Positions 15,163 to 23,796 of a stretch of DNA of 30,589 bases are shown in pieces. The notes under the pieces were generated by a model. That model made no database searches. It saw only the letters and a list, made by a program, of their open reading frames with translations, and was not told where the DNA came from. The DNA is taken from NCBI GenBank assembly GCA_902158735.1, contig CABGHG010000001.1, positions 1-30,589 on the forward strand, in the 5' to 3' direction. How positions within the stretch are numbered: position 1 is the stretch's first letter; each line of letters starts with the position of its first letter. The position numbers and the translations under genes are program-made. The DNA comes from Candidatus Methanolliviera sp. GoM_oil. GTDB lineage: Archaea > Halobacteriota > Methanoliparia > Methanoliparales > Methanoliparaceae.

Positions 15163-15473
15163 GAAATATTGGTCTAAACGTTAAACCGCCGGAGAGTGAA
15201 TGCAGCGATATAAATTGTCCTTTTCATGGAAATCTCTCCGTTAGAGGACAAGTCTTTGTCGGCAAGGTGGTAAGCTCAGAGGGTAAAACCGTCGTTGTTA
15301 GAAGGGAGATGAACCGATTTGTGAAGAAGTACGAGAGATATGAGAGAAGAAGCTCTAAGATTCACGCTCATGATCCCCCTTGCATCAAAATTAGGGTGGG
15401 AGACCTGGTAAAAGTAGCGGAATGCAGGCCGATCAGCAAGACCAAATCCTTCGTCGTCGTTGAGAGGCTATAA
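15159..15473 (+). CDS. rps17: Ribosomal protein uS17
   Basis: 104-aa OB-fold 16S rRNA-binding protein. The archaeal N-terminal part has [19 protein letters not shown], and the core [19 protein letters not shown] followed by [19 protein letters not shown] is diagnostic. It begins inside the Rpp29 stop and its own stop overlaps the uL14 start (TAATG). Confidence 0.97.
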   Translation: MRNIGLNVKPPESECSDINCPFHGNLSVRGQVFVGKVVSSEGKTVVVRREMNRFVKKYERYERRSSKIHAHDPPCIKIRVGDLVKVAECRPISKTKSFVVVERL

Positions 15474-15871
15474 TGAAAACGATCAAATCTAATGTAACAA
15501 AAGCGTTACAGACGCGCTCCAGACTTCTCTGTGCAGATAACAGCGGGGCAAAGATCTTGGAGATAATCAGTGTTAAAGGGTATAGGGGTGTTAGGAGAAG
15601 GTATCCGAAAGCCGGCATAGGGGATATAGTGGTGGTAACCGTAAAGAAGGGGGCACCTGAGATGAAAAAACAGATCTTAAATGCGGTGATAATCAGGCAA
15701 AAAAAAGAATTCAGAAGGTCAGACGGATCCAGGATTCAATTTGAAGATAATGCGGCCGTAATCATGGATGAAAGTGGTGGGTTGAAGGCTTCGGAGATAA
15801 AAGGCCCCGCCGCGAGAGAGGCAGTAGAGAGATTTTCTAAGATAGCTTCCCTGGCTTCTATGATCGTTTGA
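15473..15871 (+). CDS. rpl14: Ribosomal protein uL14
   Basis: 132-aa protein at the subunit interface. [38 protein letters not shown] and [20 protein letters not shown] followed by [12 protein letters not shown] are conserved. Length is normal for archaea. Confidence 0.98.
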   Translation: MKTIKSNVTKALQTRSRLLCADNSGAKILEIISVKGYRGVRRRYPKAGIGDIVVVTVKKGAPEMKKQILNAVIIRQKKEFRRSDGSRIQFEDNAAVIMDESGGLKASEIKGPAAREAVERFSKIASLASMIV

Positions 15872-15883
15872 GGGAGTAATAAG

Positions 15884-16273
15884 ATGATCAAAGATCGAAG
15901 ATCTGCGACTGTGCACAAGACGAGATCAAAACAACCGAGAAAACAGAGAAGAGCTCTCTATAACGCACCTCTTCATATTAGACAGAAGCTCGTTAGAGCT
16001 CCATTGAGCACGGATCTGAGGGGGGAGTATGGGAAGAGAAGCGTCCAAGTTAGAACGGGAGATAGCGTTTTGATAATGAGGGGAGATAACAGAGGAAAGG
16101 AAGGTAAGGTTCAAAGGGTGGATCTAAAAAGCGTAAAGATATGGGTGGAAGGGCTGGTCATTGCAAAGTCCGATGGAACGGAAGTTCCAAGAGCCATTCA
16201 TCCGTCGAACGTTATGATAACCAAACTAAACTTGGATGATGAGGAGAGAATAAAGATTTTGGAGAGGAAGTAA
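15884..16273 (+). CDS. rpl24: Ribosomal protein uL24
   Basis: 129-aa KOW-domain protein that initiates large-subunit assembly. [20 protein letters not shown] and [20 protein letters not shown] are archaeal hallmarks; the KOW motif is [20 protein letters not shown]. It ends [34 protein letters not shown] provides the ribosome-binding site. The eS4 ATG follows its stop with no gap. Confidence 0.97.
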   Translation: MIKDRRSATVHKTRSKQPRKQRRALYNAPLHIRQKLVRAPLSTDLRGEYGKRSVQVRTGDSVLIMRGDNRGKEGKVQRVDLKSVKIWVEGLVIAKSDGTEVPRAIHPSNVMITKLNLDDEERIKILERK

Positions 16274-16969
16274 ATGAGTGGATACCAGAAGAGGATATCA
16301 TCCCCACGGGCGTGGCCCATCGGGAGAAAAGAGCATAAGTGGATTGTTAAGCCGATACCAGGCACTCATTCTATAGAGCGGAGCATACCCTTGCTCGTGC
16401 TTCTAAGAGATATGCTCGGAGTTGTGGATAACGGCCATGAGGCAAAATATGCTCTTAGAAAGGGCCGCGTCTTGGTAGATGGCATAGTCAGGAAGGCTTA
16501 CCGGTTTCCGGTTGGTCTATTCGATCTGATAAGTATTCTCCCCGATTCAAACTACAGGGTTTTATTGGGTCATCGTGGAAAGATAACGGTTAGAGAGACG
16601 GATGAGCCAAAGGTAAAGTTATGTAAGATAGAGAAGAAGCAGGTGGTTAGAGGTGGAAAGATACAGATAGGGTTGCACGATGGGACAAACATCCTTACAA
16701 ATAATGATTACAGGAGAAAGGATTCGATCATGATATCTATTCCAGAGAGGGAGATCTTGAAACATATAAGATACGAAGTCGGCAGAGTTGCTCTGGTGAC
16801 AGGCGGAAAGCATACAGGAGAGGTAGGGAAGATAAAGAAGATAGAGGTTAGAGGGGGTTCAAATCCCAACATAGTGACGATAGAGATGGGTGATAAAATT
16901 TTTGAGACGATCGAGGATTATGTCTTTATCGTGGGCGAAGAAAAGCCTCTTCTAAATTTGGAGATCTAA
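16274..16969 (+). CDS. rps4e: Ribosomal protein eS4
   Basis: 231-aa small-subunit protein found only in archaea and eukaryotes. It has an S4-like RNA-binding region (GHEAKYALRKGRVLVDGIVR) and a central RPS4E block KIQIGLHDGTNILT. The C-terminal KOW region is VALVTGGKHTGEVGKIKKIE. Length is typical. Starts directly at the uL24 stop. Confidence 0.97.
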   Translation: MSGYQKRISSPRAWPIGRKEHKWIVKPIPGTHSIERSIPLLVLLRDMLGVVDNGHEAKYALRKGRVLVDGIVRKAYRFPVGLFDLISILPDSNYRVLLGHRGKITVRETDEPKVKLCKIEKKQVVRGGKIQIGLHDGTNILTNNDYRRKDSIMISIPEREILKHIRYEVGRVALVTGGKHTGEVGKIKKIEVRGGSNPNIVTIEMGDKIFETIEDYVFIVGEEKPLLNLEI

Positions 16970-16970
16970 T

Positions 16971-17483
16971 ATGAGTGAGAACCCCATGAGAAAACCACGG
17001 ATAGAGAAAGTTTTAGTGCATATGGGGGTAGGGGAGAGTGGCGGACAGCTTATAAATGCGGAGAAAGTCCTTGAGGCGATCACCGGGCAAAAAACCACGA
17101 GAACCTTTGCCAAGAGGACAAGACCAATATTTGGAATCAAGAAAGGAGAGCCAATAGGTTGTAAGGTTACCCTCAGAAAACAGATGGCAAAGAACTTTCT
17201 AAAAGACGCCTTGAATGTGGTAGAGAACACTATCTATGAAGATTGCTTTGATGAGACAGGAAATTTTTCTTTTGGGCTAGAAGAGCATCTGCTCTTTCCA
17301 AATATGAAGTATGATCCAAAGATAGGAATATTTGGTATGGACGTCACGGTTGTACTCGAGAGACCCGGAAAGAGGATCGAAAAGAGGAAGATAAATCGTG
17401 GGAAGGTCTCTAAGGTGCATAAAATTAATAAAGAAGAGGCGATAGAATTTACCAGGGAACACTTGGAAGTGAAGGTGGAGTGA
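16971..17483 (+). CDS. rpl5: Ribosomal protein uL5
   Basis: 170-aa 5S rRNA-binding protein. MRKPRIEKVLVHMGVGESGG, KTTRTFAKRTRPIFGIKKGE and KYDPKIGIFGMDVTVVLERP are diagnostic of archaeal uL5. The stop codon is immediately followed by the uS14 ATG. Confidence 0.97.
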   Translation: MSENPMRKPRIEKVLVHMGVGESGGQLINAEKVLEAITGQKTTRTFAKRTRPIFGIKKGEPIGCKVTLRKQMAKNFLKDALNVVENTIYEDCFDETGNFSFGLEEHLLFPNMKYDPKIGIFGMDVTVVLERPGKRIEKRKINRGKVSKVHKINKEEAIEFTREHLEVKVE

Positions 17484-17660
17484 ATGGGAAAAAAACAAAC
17501 CTCAAAGCGATCACGTTCAAAGAAGATGTTTGGCAGAGGGGCAAATGAGTGTAGAAGATGCGGAAGGAAACAGGGACTCATCCGGAGATACGACCTCTAT
17601 CTCTGTAGACAGTGTTTCAGAGAGGTTGCCAGCGAGATGGGATTTAAAAAATATAGGTGA
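17484..17660 (+). CDS. rps14: Ribosomal protein uS14 (zinc-binding)
   Basis: 58-aa protein of the small-subunit head. It has the zinc form of uS14, CRRC followed 14 residues later by CRQC, with [20 protein letters not shown] and the usual C-terminal KKYR. The start at 17484 abuts the uL5 stop. The order uL5-uS14-uS8 is the universal spc order. Confidence 0.97.
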   Translation: MGKKQTSKRSRSKKMFGRGANECRRCGRKQGLIRRYDLYLCRQCFREVASEMGFKKYR

Positions 17661-17665
17661 TTATT

Positions 17666-18055
17666 ATGTTACATGATCCACTTTCAGATGCCCTATCATC
17701 TATAAAAAATGCTGATATGGGTGGAAAATTGGAAGGTATTATAAAACCCTCTTCGAAGATGATAGGAAACGTTCTTAAGGTATTCTATGAGCGTGGTTTC
17801 CTAAAGGAGTTCGAGTTCATCGAAGATGGGCATGGGGGTAAATTTGGGGTGAATCTCCTTGGGAAGATAAATGATTGTGGGGTAATCAAACCGAGACACT
17901 CCGTCAAGAGGGGAGAATTTGAGAAGTGGGAGAAGAGATACCTGCCGGCAAAGAACGTTGGCAGTCTGATACTCTCGACCTCGAGAGGTATAATCTCTCA
18001 CCAAGATGCCGAAGAAGCGAAGATCGGTGGGGTGCTTTTAGCATTCGTATATTAA
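17666..18055 (+). CDS. rps8: Ribosomal protein uS8
   Basis: 129-aa 16S rRNA-binding protein. The N-terminus LHDPLSDALSSIKNADMGGK and the C-terminal GSLILSTSRGIISHQDAEEA are conserved. I take ATG 17666, since AGGTGAT lies 7 nt upstream and the family begins near this point; a GTG three codons earlier overlaps the uS14 end and is less likely. Confidence 0.96.
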   Translation: MLHDPLSDALSSIKNADMGGKLEGIIKPSSKMIGNVLKVFYERGFLKEFEFIEDGHGGKFGVNLLGKINDCGVIKPRHSVKRGEFEKWEKRYLPAKNVGSLILSTSRGIISHQDAEEAKIGGVLLAFVY

Positions 18056-18065
18056 GGTGCCTTTC

Positions 18066-18584
18066 ATGAGAAGAGAGCTAAATATACCAGGGGATGTTGA
18101 AATTACCATCGATAAGGATGTGATAGAAGTGAAGGGGCCAAAAGGGACGCTAAAAGAGAGATTATTCTATATTGGCGTTGAGATATTTAAAGAGGATAAT
18201 AAAGTAATTGTAAGTACCCAAAAAAGCAAAAAAGAACACAGATCCATCATAGGCACGTTTGCATCCCACATAAACAATATGATAGTCGGGATTACGAGTG
18301 GATTCGAGTACAAACTTAAGGTGGTCTATGCACACTTTCCCATCCAACTTGAACTAAAAGATGATAAACTCGTCATAAATAATTTCCTGGGAGAGAAGAA
18401 ACCGAGGGTGGCCAATATCCTTGGGGATGCAAAGGTGAAGATAGATAAGGATACTATAACGGTTACTGGGACAGCTAAGGAAGAGGTTGGACAGACCGCC
18501 GCTAATATGGAACAAGGCACCAAGATCAGAAGAAGGGATCCAAGGGTCTTTCAAGATGGTATCTACCTCATAAGTAGGGGATAG
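18066..18584 (+). CDS. rpl6: Ribosomal protein uL6
   Basis: 172-aa large-subunit protein near the factor-binding centre. Start MRRELNIPGDVEITIDKDVI, middle GTFASHINNMIVGITSGFEY and end RRRDPRVFQDGIYLISRG match archaeal uL6. ATG 18066 is chosen because AAGGTG stands 6 nt before it; an upstream GTG would use this ribosome-binding site as its own codon. It is followed by the only large spacer (98 nt) in the ribosomal operon. Confidence 0.97.
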   Translation: MRRELNIPGDVEITIDKDVIEVKGPKGTLKERLFYIGVEIFKEDNKVIVSTQKSKKEHRSIIGTFASHINNMIVGITSGFEYKLKVVYAHFPIQLELKDDKLVINNFLGEKKPRVANILGDAKVKIDKDTITVTGTAKEEVGQTAANMEQGTKIRRRDPRVFQDGIYLISRG

Positions 18585-18682
18585 TCATGTGGGTAAATCG
18601 AAGATTTGCATATGCTCAAGCAAAGCTTGGCATGCCAAAAATCCAAAGGATTTTTGAGCACTCAAAAATCGGAGATTTTTGA
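18585..18682 (+). repeat. 98-nt spacer built of three hairpins, ending in the eL32 ribosome-binding site (copy C)
   Basis: The uL6-eL32 gap contains several palindromes. C1 is AAATC-GAA-GATTT (18595-18607). A perfect 12-bp palindrome TTGGCATGCCAA follows (18627-18638). C2 has 9-bp arms CAAAAATCC and GGATTTTTG with loop AAA (18636-18656). C3 has 9-bp arms TCAAAAATC and GATTTTTGA with loop GGA (18662-18682) and abuts the eL32 ATG. The loop of C3 plus the first G of its right arm make the GGAG ribosome-binding site, 8 nt before ATG. The spacer's beginning (TGTGGGTAAATC) resembles copy B. Confidence 0.85.
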
Positions 18683-19069
18683 ATGGGAGAAGAACAGAGA
18701 TTATTGGGAGTTCGCAGCACACAAAAGCATAAAAAGCCAAGATTCTCCAGATATGGCTCTAAATATAAAAAAAGAGTTAAAGAAGCGTGGAGAAGGCCGA
18801 GAGGGAGACAAAATAAACAGAGGCGTGGAAAAGTATCAAAACCGGCGGCTGTTAAGGTAGGATATGGTTCTCCTGCACTTGTTAGGGGGTTACACCCTTC
18901 TGGACGTGAAGACACGCTCGTAAGAAACATTAAAGAGCTGGAAAAAGTCGATCCTGAAAAACAGGTGGCTAGAATCGCGAGAACCGTCGGCAGAAAAAAA
19001 AGATTGGAGATAGAGGAGAGAGCAGAAGAGATTGGGATAAAGATCATTAATATGGTGAAGGAACTATGA
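18683..19069 (+). CDS. rpl32e: Ribosomal protein eL32
   Basis: 128-aa archaeal/eukaryotic-specific large-subunit protein. KKPRFSRYGSKYKKRVKEAW, RRPRGRQNKQRRGKVSKPA and KVGYGSPALVRGLHPSGRED are diagnostic. The N-terminus is shorter than in some euryarchaea. Its ATG is preceded directly by a hairpin whose loop carries the ribosome-binding site, so initiation may need unfolding of that hairpin. The stop overlaps the eL19 start (ATGA). Confidence 0.96.
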   Translation: MGEEQRLLGVRSTQKHKKPRFSRYGSKYKKRVKEAWRRPRGRQNKQRRGKVSKPAAVKVGYGSPALVRGLHPSGREDTLVRNIKELEKVDPEKQVARIARTVGRKKRLEIEERAEEIGIKIINMVKEL

Positions 19070-19515
19070 CAGATCTTTCCATGCAGAAAAATCTTGCAGC
19101 AAAAGTGATGAAGATTGGAAAAAATAGGGTTAGACTCGACCCGGAAAAGGGCGAGGATATCGCCGTTGCAATAACGAGAGATGATATAAGAGGGCTGATA
19201 GAGGATGGTGCTATCAAAAAAATTCAAAAGAAAGGGGTGAGCAGAGGAAGAGCAAGAGAAAGAGATGCAAAAAGGGCGTATGGCCACAGAAAAGGTCATG
19301 GAAAGAGAAAAGGCGCCAAAAATGCTCGTTCTTCCAAGAAAGGAAGATGGATGAAGACCGTGAGGGCACAGAGAAGGTATTTGAGAGGGCTAAGAGACGG
19401 AGAGGAGATAGACAGATCAGATTACAGGATGCTTTACAACAAATCTAAGGGCGGAGAATTTAGGAGTATCAGGCTCTTGGATACATACATTAAGATGAAT
19501 GATATTAGAAGGTGA
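19066..19515 (+). CDS. rpl19e: Ribosomal protein eL19
   Basis: 149-aa helical protein that bridges the subunits in archaea. MQKNLAAKVMKIGKNRVRLD, GVSRGRARERDAKRAYGHRK and KGAKNARSSKKGRWMKTVRA are typical. An ATG four codons inside (MQKNL) is an alternative start, but the coupled ATGA start is preferred. Confidence 0.96.
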   Translation: MTDLSMQKNLAAKVMKIGKNRVRLDPEKGEDIAVAITRDDIRGLIEDGAIKKIQKKGVSRGRARERDAKRAYGHRKGHGKRKGAKNARSSKKGRWMKTVRAQRRYLRGLRDGEEIDRSDYRMLYNKSKGGEFRSIRLLDTYIKMNDIRR

Positions 19516-19520
19516 CTTAT

Positions 19521-20036
19521 ATGGCAAAAGGCCCAAGATATAGGGTTCCCTTTAGGAGGAGAAGGGAAAATAAGACCAACTATCCAAAAAGATTGAAGTT
19601 ATTGTCGTCAAAAAGACCGCGGATTGTTGTGAGAAAAACGAATAAAAATATGATCATCCAGCTCGTTGGATTTAGTAATAAAGGAGATATCACCTCGATC
19701 TCGGCCATTACGGGAGAACTAATAAAGTATGGATATGATCTTCCCACAGGCAATATTCCCGCTGCTTACCTAACCGGGCTCCTCTTTGGTTTAAAAGCAA
19801 AAGCGAGATTGGAAGGAATAGATAGATCTATATTAGACACCGGTTTAAATACATCGGTTAAAGGATCGAGGATATATGCCTCACTAAAAGGCATGCTTGA
19901 TGCAGGAATGAGCATTCCGCATGATCCAAAAATTTTGCCTGACGAAAGAACAGTTGAGGGAGAACGGATGGGGGTTCAAGAGAAGATTGGAAAAGTGAAG
20001 GAGACTGTTATATCATCTTTTGGGGAATATCAATGA
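19521..20036 (+). CDS. rpl18: Ribosomal protein uL18
   Basis: 171-aa 5S rRNA-binding protein. The N-terminus [20 protein letters not shown] and the block [20 protein letters not shown] are characteristic, with [20 protein letters not shown] downstream. ATG 19521 with AGGTGA 6 nt upstream is the start; a GTG at 19512 overlaps eL19. The end overlaps uS5 (ATGA). Confidence 0.96.
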   Translation: MAKGPRYRVPFRRRRENKTNYPKRLKLLSSKRPRIVVRKTNKNMIIQLVGFSNKGDITSISAITGELIKYGYDLPTGNIPAAYLTGLLFGLKAKARLEGIDRSILDTGLNTSVKGSRIYASLKGMLDAGMSIPHDPKILPDERTVEGERMGVQEKIGKVKETVISSFGEYQ

Positions 20037-20698
20037 AGAGAAGATCGTCGAAGAAGGGGGGAAAGAAGCAAAAAAGATTTAGCCCTGTGCGGAAAGACTG
20101 GATTCCCAGGACAAGGCTTGGTCATCTTGTGCATGAAAAAGAGATACGTGATATAGATGAGGCATTAACGATTGATTATCCATTAAAAGAGGTGGAGATA
20201 GTCGATCTTCTGCTTCCAGATCTGGAAGATGAGGTTCTCGATATAAATATGGTTCAGAGGATGACGGATTCTGGTAGAAGAGTAAAATTTACTGCCACGA
20301 TCGTCGTTGGGAATAAGAGAGGATATGTGGGCGTCGGTGTCGGAAAGGATGCCGAGGTTGGGAATGCAATACGAAAAGGTGCCAATGCGGCAAAACTCAA
20401 TATAGTTAAAGTTATGCGGGGGTGCGGTTCATGGGAGTGCATGTGCGGAACCCCACACAGCGTTCCGTACAAAATTAAGGGTAAGTCTGGTAGTGTTAAA
20501 ATAACGCTGATTCCTGCACCAAAAGGTCTCGGTTTAGCTTCTGGGGAAAAAGCGAAGAAGGTTTTGGAGTTGGCCGGAATAAAGGATGTCTGGACAAGAA
20601 CGGAAGGTAGCACGAGAACAAGCATGAATTTTGCCAAGGCGACGTATAACGCCCTTAAAAACTTATCAACGGTCAAAGGTGTAAATCTGGAAGGGTAA
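20033..20698 (+). CDS. rps5: Ribosomal protein uS5
   Basis: 221-aa small-subunit accuracy-centre protein in the longer archaeal form. [40 protein letters not shown] and [17 protein letters not shown] form the double-stranded-RNA-binding-like domain. [20 protein letters not shown] and [20 protein letters not shown] complete it. Length is normal. Confidence 0.98.
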   Translation: MKRRSSKKGGKKQKRFSPVRKDWIPRTRLGHLVHEKEIRDIDEALTIDYPLKEVEIVDLLLPDLEDEVLDINMVQRMTDSGRRVKFTATIVVGNKRGYVGVGVGKDAEVGNAIRKGANAAKLNIVKVMRGCGSWECMCGTPHSVPYKIKGKSGSVKITLIPAPKGLGLASGEKAKKVLELAGIKDVWTRTEGSTRTSMNFAKATYNALKNLSTVKGVNLEG

Positions 20699-20701
20699 AA
20701 A

Positions 20702-21163
20702 ATGTACGCAGTAGTGAGACTTCGTGGGAGTGTAAACGTCAGAAGAGGAATAAAGGATACGTTGAAGATGATGAGGCTTCATAAAGTGAACCATTGTATC
20801 TTTTTAGGCGAGAATAAATATTCTAATGGAATGCTCCAAAAAGTTAAGGATTATGTGGCATGGGGTGAGATAGACAGAGACACCTTTAAATTGATCTTGG
20901 AGGAGAGGGGAAGAATGATAGGGGGAAAGAGGTTAAAGGAACACTCCTTCAAAGAAGACTCAGATTTTCACTCTTTGGACGAATTTGCAGATGCTCTCTT
21001 CACCGGTAAAATGAATCTAAAGGATGTTTCATATTTAAAACCGGTCTTTAGATTACATCCTCCCAGGAAAGGGCACAATGGCATAAAAAAGAGTTTTAAG
21101 GAGGGGGGAGAGCTGGGTTACCACGGTGATCAAATAAATAAACTTCTTACTCAGATGAGGTGA
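20702..21163 (+). CDS. rpl30: Ribosomal protein uL30
   Basis: 153-aa long archaeal form. RLRGSVNVRRGIKDTLKMMR, LHKVNHCIFLGENKYSNGML and RLHPPRKGHNGIKKSFKEGG are diagnostic. It lies between uS5 and uL15 as in other archaea. Confidence 0.97.
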   Translation: MYAVVRLRGSVNVRRGIKDTLKMMRLHKVNHCIFLGENKYSNGMLQKVKDYVAWGEIDRDTFKLILEERGRMIGGKRLKEHSFKEDSDFHSLDEFADALFTGKMNLKDVSYLKPVFRLHPPRKGHNGIKKSFKEGGELGYHGDQINKLLTQMR

Positions 21164-21171
21164 TCTAATCA

Positions 21172-21624
21172 ATGGTAAAAGATAAGACGAGTAAGTATAG
21201 AGGGTCCAGGACTTGCGGTGGAGGAAATGCCAAGAAACGCAGAGGGGGCGGGAGCAAAGGAGGAAGGGGGAATGCAGGGCCATTCAAACATCATTTTGTT
21301 AGAACTATACTTAGGGGGGTTAGAAGAGGGAAATATGGTTTTAAGAGGCCCCCGGCAGTTATAGAAGAGAAAAATACCATCAATGTTGGAAAATTGGATG
21401 AGATAGCCCAAAATCTCGTCTTTAGGGGGCTGGCCACAGAAGAAGGCAGCTTTATAAACGTGGATATGGAGAATCTTGGGATAGATAAAGTCCTCGGTTC
21501 TGGAAGCATTAGAAAGAATAGAAAGTTACGTATCACATCCAAGGCGTTCTCGGTGAAAGCCGTAGAAAAGATTGAGGAAAGCGGAGGAGAGGTCATCTTT
21601 GCCGAGGCAAATATGCCAGAATAG
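21172..21624 (+). CDS. rpl15: Ribosomal protein uL15
   Basis: 150-aa large-subunit protein. The glycine/arginine-rich N-terminus KTSKYRGSRTCGGGNAKKRR followed by GGGSKGGRGNAG is typical of the archaeal form, as is the C-terminal VLGSGSIRKNRKLRITSKAF. The secY start follows after 5 nt, the universal spc arrangement. Confidence 0.97.
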   Translation: MVKDKTSKYRGSRTCGGGNAKKRRGGGSKGGRGNAGPFKHHFVRTILRGVRRGKYGFKRPPAVIEEKNTINVGKLDEIAQNLVFRGLATEEGSFINVDMENLGIDKVLGSGSIRKNRKLRITSKAFSVKAVEKIEESGGEVIFAEANMPE

Positions 21625-21629
21625 AGACA

Positions 21630-23111
21630 ATGTCTGACACACAGCTAAAATACATCTTTGAGCCTCTTCTAAGAAAAATTCCGGCTGTGGAACGGCCATT
21701 TGGTCATGTTCACTTCAAGGTTAAGCTGGGGTGGACGCTTGGGATACTCGTCCTCTACTTTGCGCTGATGGAAGTGCCACTCTTTGGGCTACAGCCAGAG
21801 TTAAGAGATTTCTTCGGAGATTTTAGGGCTATAATGGGTGGAGCTCAAGGGTCCATCATACAACTCGGCATAGGGCCGATCGTGATGGCATCCATAATCT
21901 TACAGCTTTTGGTCGGGGCAAAAGTTATAGATCTCAACTTGGGTGACCCAAGAGACCAGGCTATTTACCAGGGAATGCAAAAGATTCTCGTCCTCGTCAT
22001 GATCGTGGCAGAGAGCCTTCCACTAATATTGGGAGGAGCCATAAGACCAGATCTGCTTCTCGCATCTAACCTTGGAATTTCCCCTAATTTCCTGCTCTTC
22101 ATAATATTCATACAGATGGCGATAGGTGGCATCCTGATAATGCTCATGGATGAGGTCGTATCCAAGTGGGGAATAGGTTCCGGTGTAGGTTTATTCATAC
22201 TTGCAGGCGTCTCTCAATCTCTCGTAGTCGGAATGTTCAATCCGATAAATAGAGCGGGTGTTATATGGAGATGGGGCGAGATGGCAAAGGTTGGTACTTC
22301 CGCAATCCTTTCGAGAGAGATGCTCCTCGGACAAGGACAAATTTTAGCCTTGATAAGCACGATAATCGTATTTTTGGTGGTGATATACGCGGAGGGTATG
22401 AGGGTGGAGATTCCGCTCTCTCATCACGCGGTCAGGGGTGCGAGAGGCAGGTATCCCATAAAGCTCATCTATGCAAGCGTTCTCCCTATGATCCTCGTTA
22501 GGTCATTACAGGCCGTCGTACGGGTCTTTGGAACGCTCTTATGGAACTCTAAAATTCCTCTCATCGGGCATAACTCCTGGATAGGTGCTTATGCGGAGAA
22601 CAACGTCCCTATCTCTGGATTGATGTACTATCTAAACCCACTCAGCGGTCCCAATGATTGGATACCGTCCCGTGTAGTTCATGAATTCCAGCTGATGGGC
22701 GAGATTCCTCCACAGACATGGCAGATCATTCTGCACCTCTTTACGGATGCCACCGTTCTGATCGTTGGAGGAATCATATTCGCGATATTTTGGGTTGAGG
22801 TGAGCAATATGAATGCAGAAGCCGTGGCAAATCAGATCCATAGCTCTGGACTGCAAATACCGGGTTTCAGGAGGAGTCCAACGATGCTCAAAAAGAGATT
22901 AGAAAATTATATACCACAGATTACCGTTTTAGGAGGAGCAACGATAGGTGCACTTACCCTATTTGCGAGCTTATTTGGCCTAATTGGGGGGGTGACCGGA
23001 ACTGGAATGCTCCTTGCCGTAGGCATAGCATATAAGCTGTATGAAGATATGGCATCTCAACAGATGATGGAGATGTATCCCATGATGAGGAGATTTTTGG
23101 GGACGGAGTGA
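21630..23111 (+). CDS. secY: Preprotein translocase subunit SecY
   Basis: 493-aa protein with about ten membrane segments, the channel of the Sec translocon. QLGIGPIVMASIILQLLVGA is the plug/TM2 region, GIGSGVGLFILAGVSQSLVV a later segment, and EGMRVEIPLSHHAVRGARGR the ribosome-binding cytoplasmic loop. It ends near YPMMRRFLGTE. Its stop codon overlaps a GTG in the next gene, and an EMC3-like insertase follows at once, so the two membrane-insertion factors are co-expressed. Confidence 0.98.
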   Translation: MSDTQLKYIFEPLLRKIPAVERPFGHVHFKVKLGWTLGILVLYFALMEVPLFGLQPELRDFFGDFRAIMGGAQGSIIQLGIGPIVMASIILQLLVGAKVIDLNLGDPRDQAIYQGMQKILVLVMIVAESLPLILGGAIRPDLLLASNLGISPNFLLFIIFIQMAIGGILIMLMDEVVSKWGIGSGVGLFILAGVSQSLVVGMFNPINRAGVIWRWGEMAKVGTSAILSREMLLGQGQILALISTIIVFLVVIYAEGMRVEIPLSHHAVRGARGRYPIKLIYASVLPMILVRSLQAVVRVFGTLLWNSKIPLIGHNSWIGAYAENNVPISGLMYYLNPLSGPNDWIPSRVVHEFQLMGEIPPQTWQIILHLFTDATVLIVGGIIFAIFWVEVSNMNAEAVANQIHSSGLQIPGFRRSPTMLKKRLENYIPQITVLGGATIGALTLFASLFGLIGGVTGTGMLLAVGIAYKLYEDMASQQMMEMYPMMRRFLGTE

Positions 23112-23116
23112 GTTTT

Positions 23117-23770
23117 ATGGATATAAAGGATGTAGCGGGAAAGATCGCTCTTGTGGTCGGTTTCGGGTTGATGTTCGGCATAATGATCGGGGGTCAGGGA
23201 TTTAGAGATTCCGTAGGACTCTCTGTAAACTTCATCTTTCACCCATTGGCCGATATTCTAACCGCGAGCAATCTACACATCTTGATCCTGATCCTTTCTG
23301 CCCTGACAGGTCTTTATACCGCATTGATCCAGAAGTATACGATAGACTGGGATCTCATGAAGAGATTCCAGACGAAGATGAAGAAGTTCCAGGTGGAATA
23401 CAAAAAGGCTCAACTATCCGGGGATAAGGAAAGATTGATGAAGTTGAGTGAAGAGAGCAAAAAAACGATGGGGGAGAGCGTAGAGATGCAGAAGCAACAG
23501 CTTAAGCCTATGGGGTACATATCCATACTGACCATTCCGCTCTTCATGTGGCTCTACGTATATTTGAGTGAGGTGTACGGCGTCTATGGATGGGGTGCGG
23601 TGAGTAATTCTATCGCCGGTCCAAGCTTTATCTTCCCCTTCTTCGGTAGTAAACTACTCGTCGATACGGTATTTTGGGGCTTTCAGTGGTGGTTACTTTG
23701 GTATTTCGTCTGTTCCCTCTTCTTCGGGCAGATATTCATGAAGGCATTAAATACGGGTATGAGCATTTGA
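23117..23770 (+). CDS. EMC3/TMCO1-family (DUF106) YidC-like membrane protein
   Basis: 217-aa membrane protein of the archaeal DUF106 family, related to YidC, EMC3 and TMCO1 and thought to insert membrane proteins. It has an N-terminal hydrophobic segment (IALVVGFGLMFGIMIGG), a second segment (LHILILILSALTGLYTALIQ), a charged cytoplasmic coiled region (DLMKRFQTKMKKFQVEYKKA to EMQKQQLKPMG) and two C-terminal segments rich in Trp. ATG 23117 is preferred, with GGAG 9 nt upstream. It follows secY directly; the adenylate kinase gene that often stands between them in archaea is missing. Confidence 0.9.
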   Translation: MDIKDVAGKIALVVGFGLMFGIMIGGQGFRDSVGLSVNFIFHPLADILTASNLHILILILSALTGLYTALIQKYTIDWDLMKRFQTKMKKFQVEYKKAQLSGDKERLMKLSEESKKTMGESVEMQKQQLKPMGYISILTIPLFMWLYVYLSEVYGVYGWGAVSNSIAGPSFIFPFFGSKLLVDTVFWGFQWWLLWYFVCSLFFGQIFMKALNTGMSI

Positions 23771-23796
23771 GAACTATCCAACGGTGAGGTGAAAAG

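Noticed and set aside
18606..18860. Plus-strand frame starting in the uL6-eL32 spacer
   Set aside because: Its first part is hairpin sequence and the rest is out of frame with eL32, whose protein is unmistakable.
21813..21835. GGAGATTTT motif inside secY
   Set aside because: It has no pairing left arm and no nearby start codon, and encodes conserved-looking SecY sequence (FFGDFRA); coincidence.
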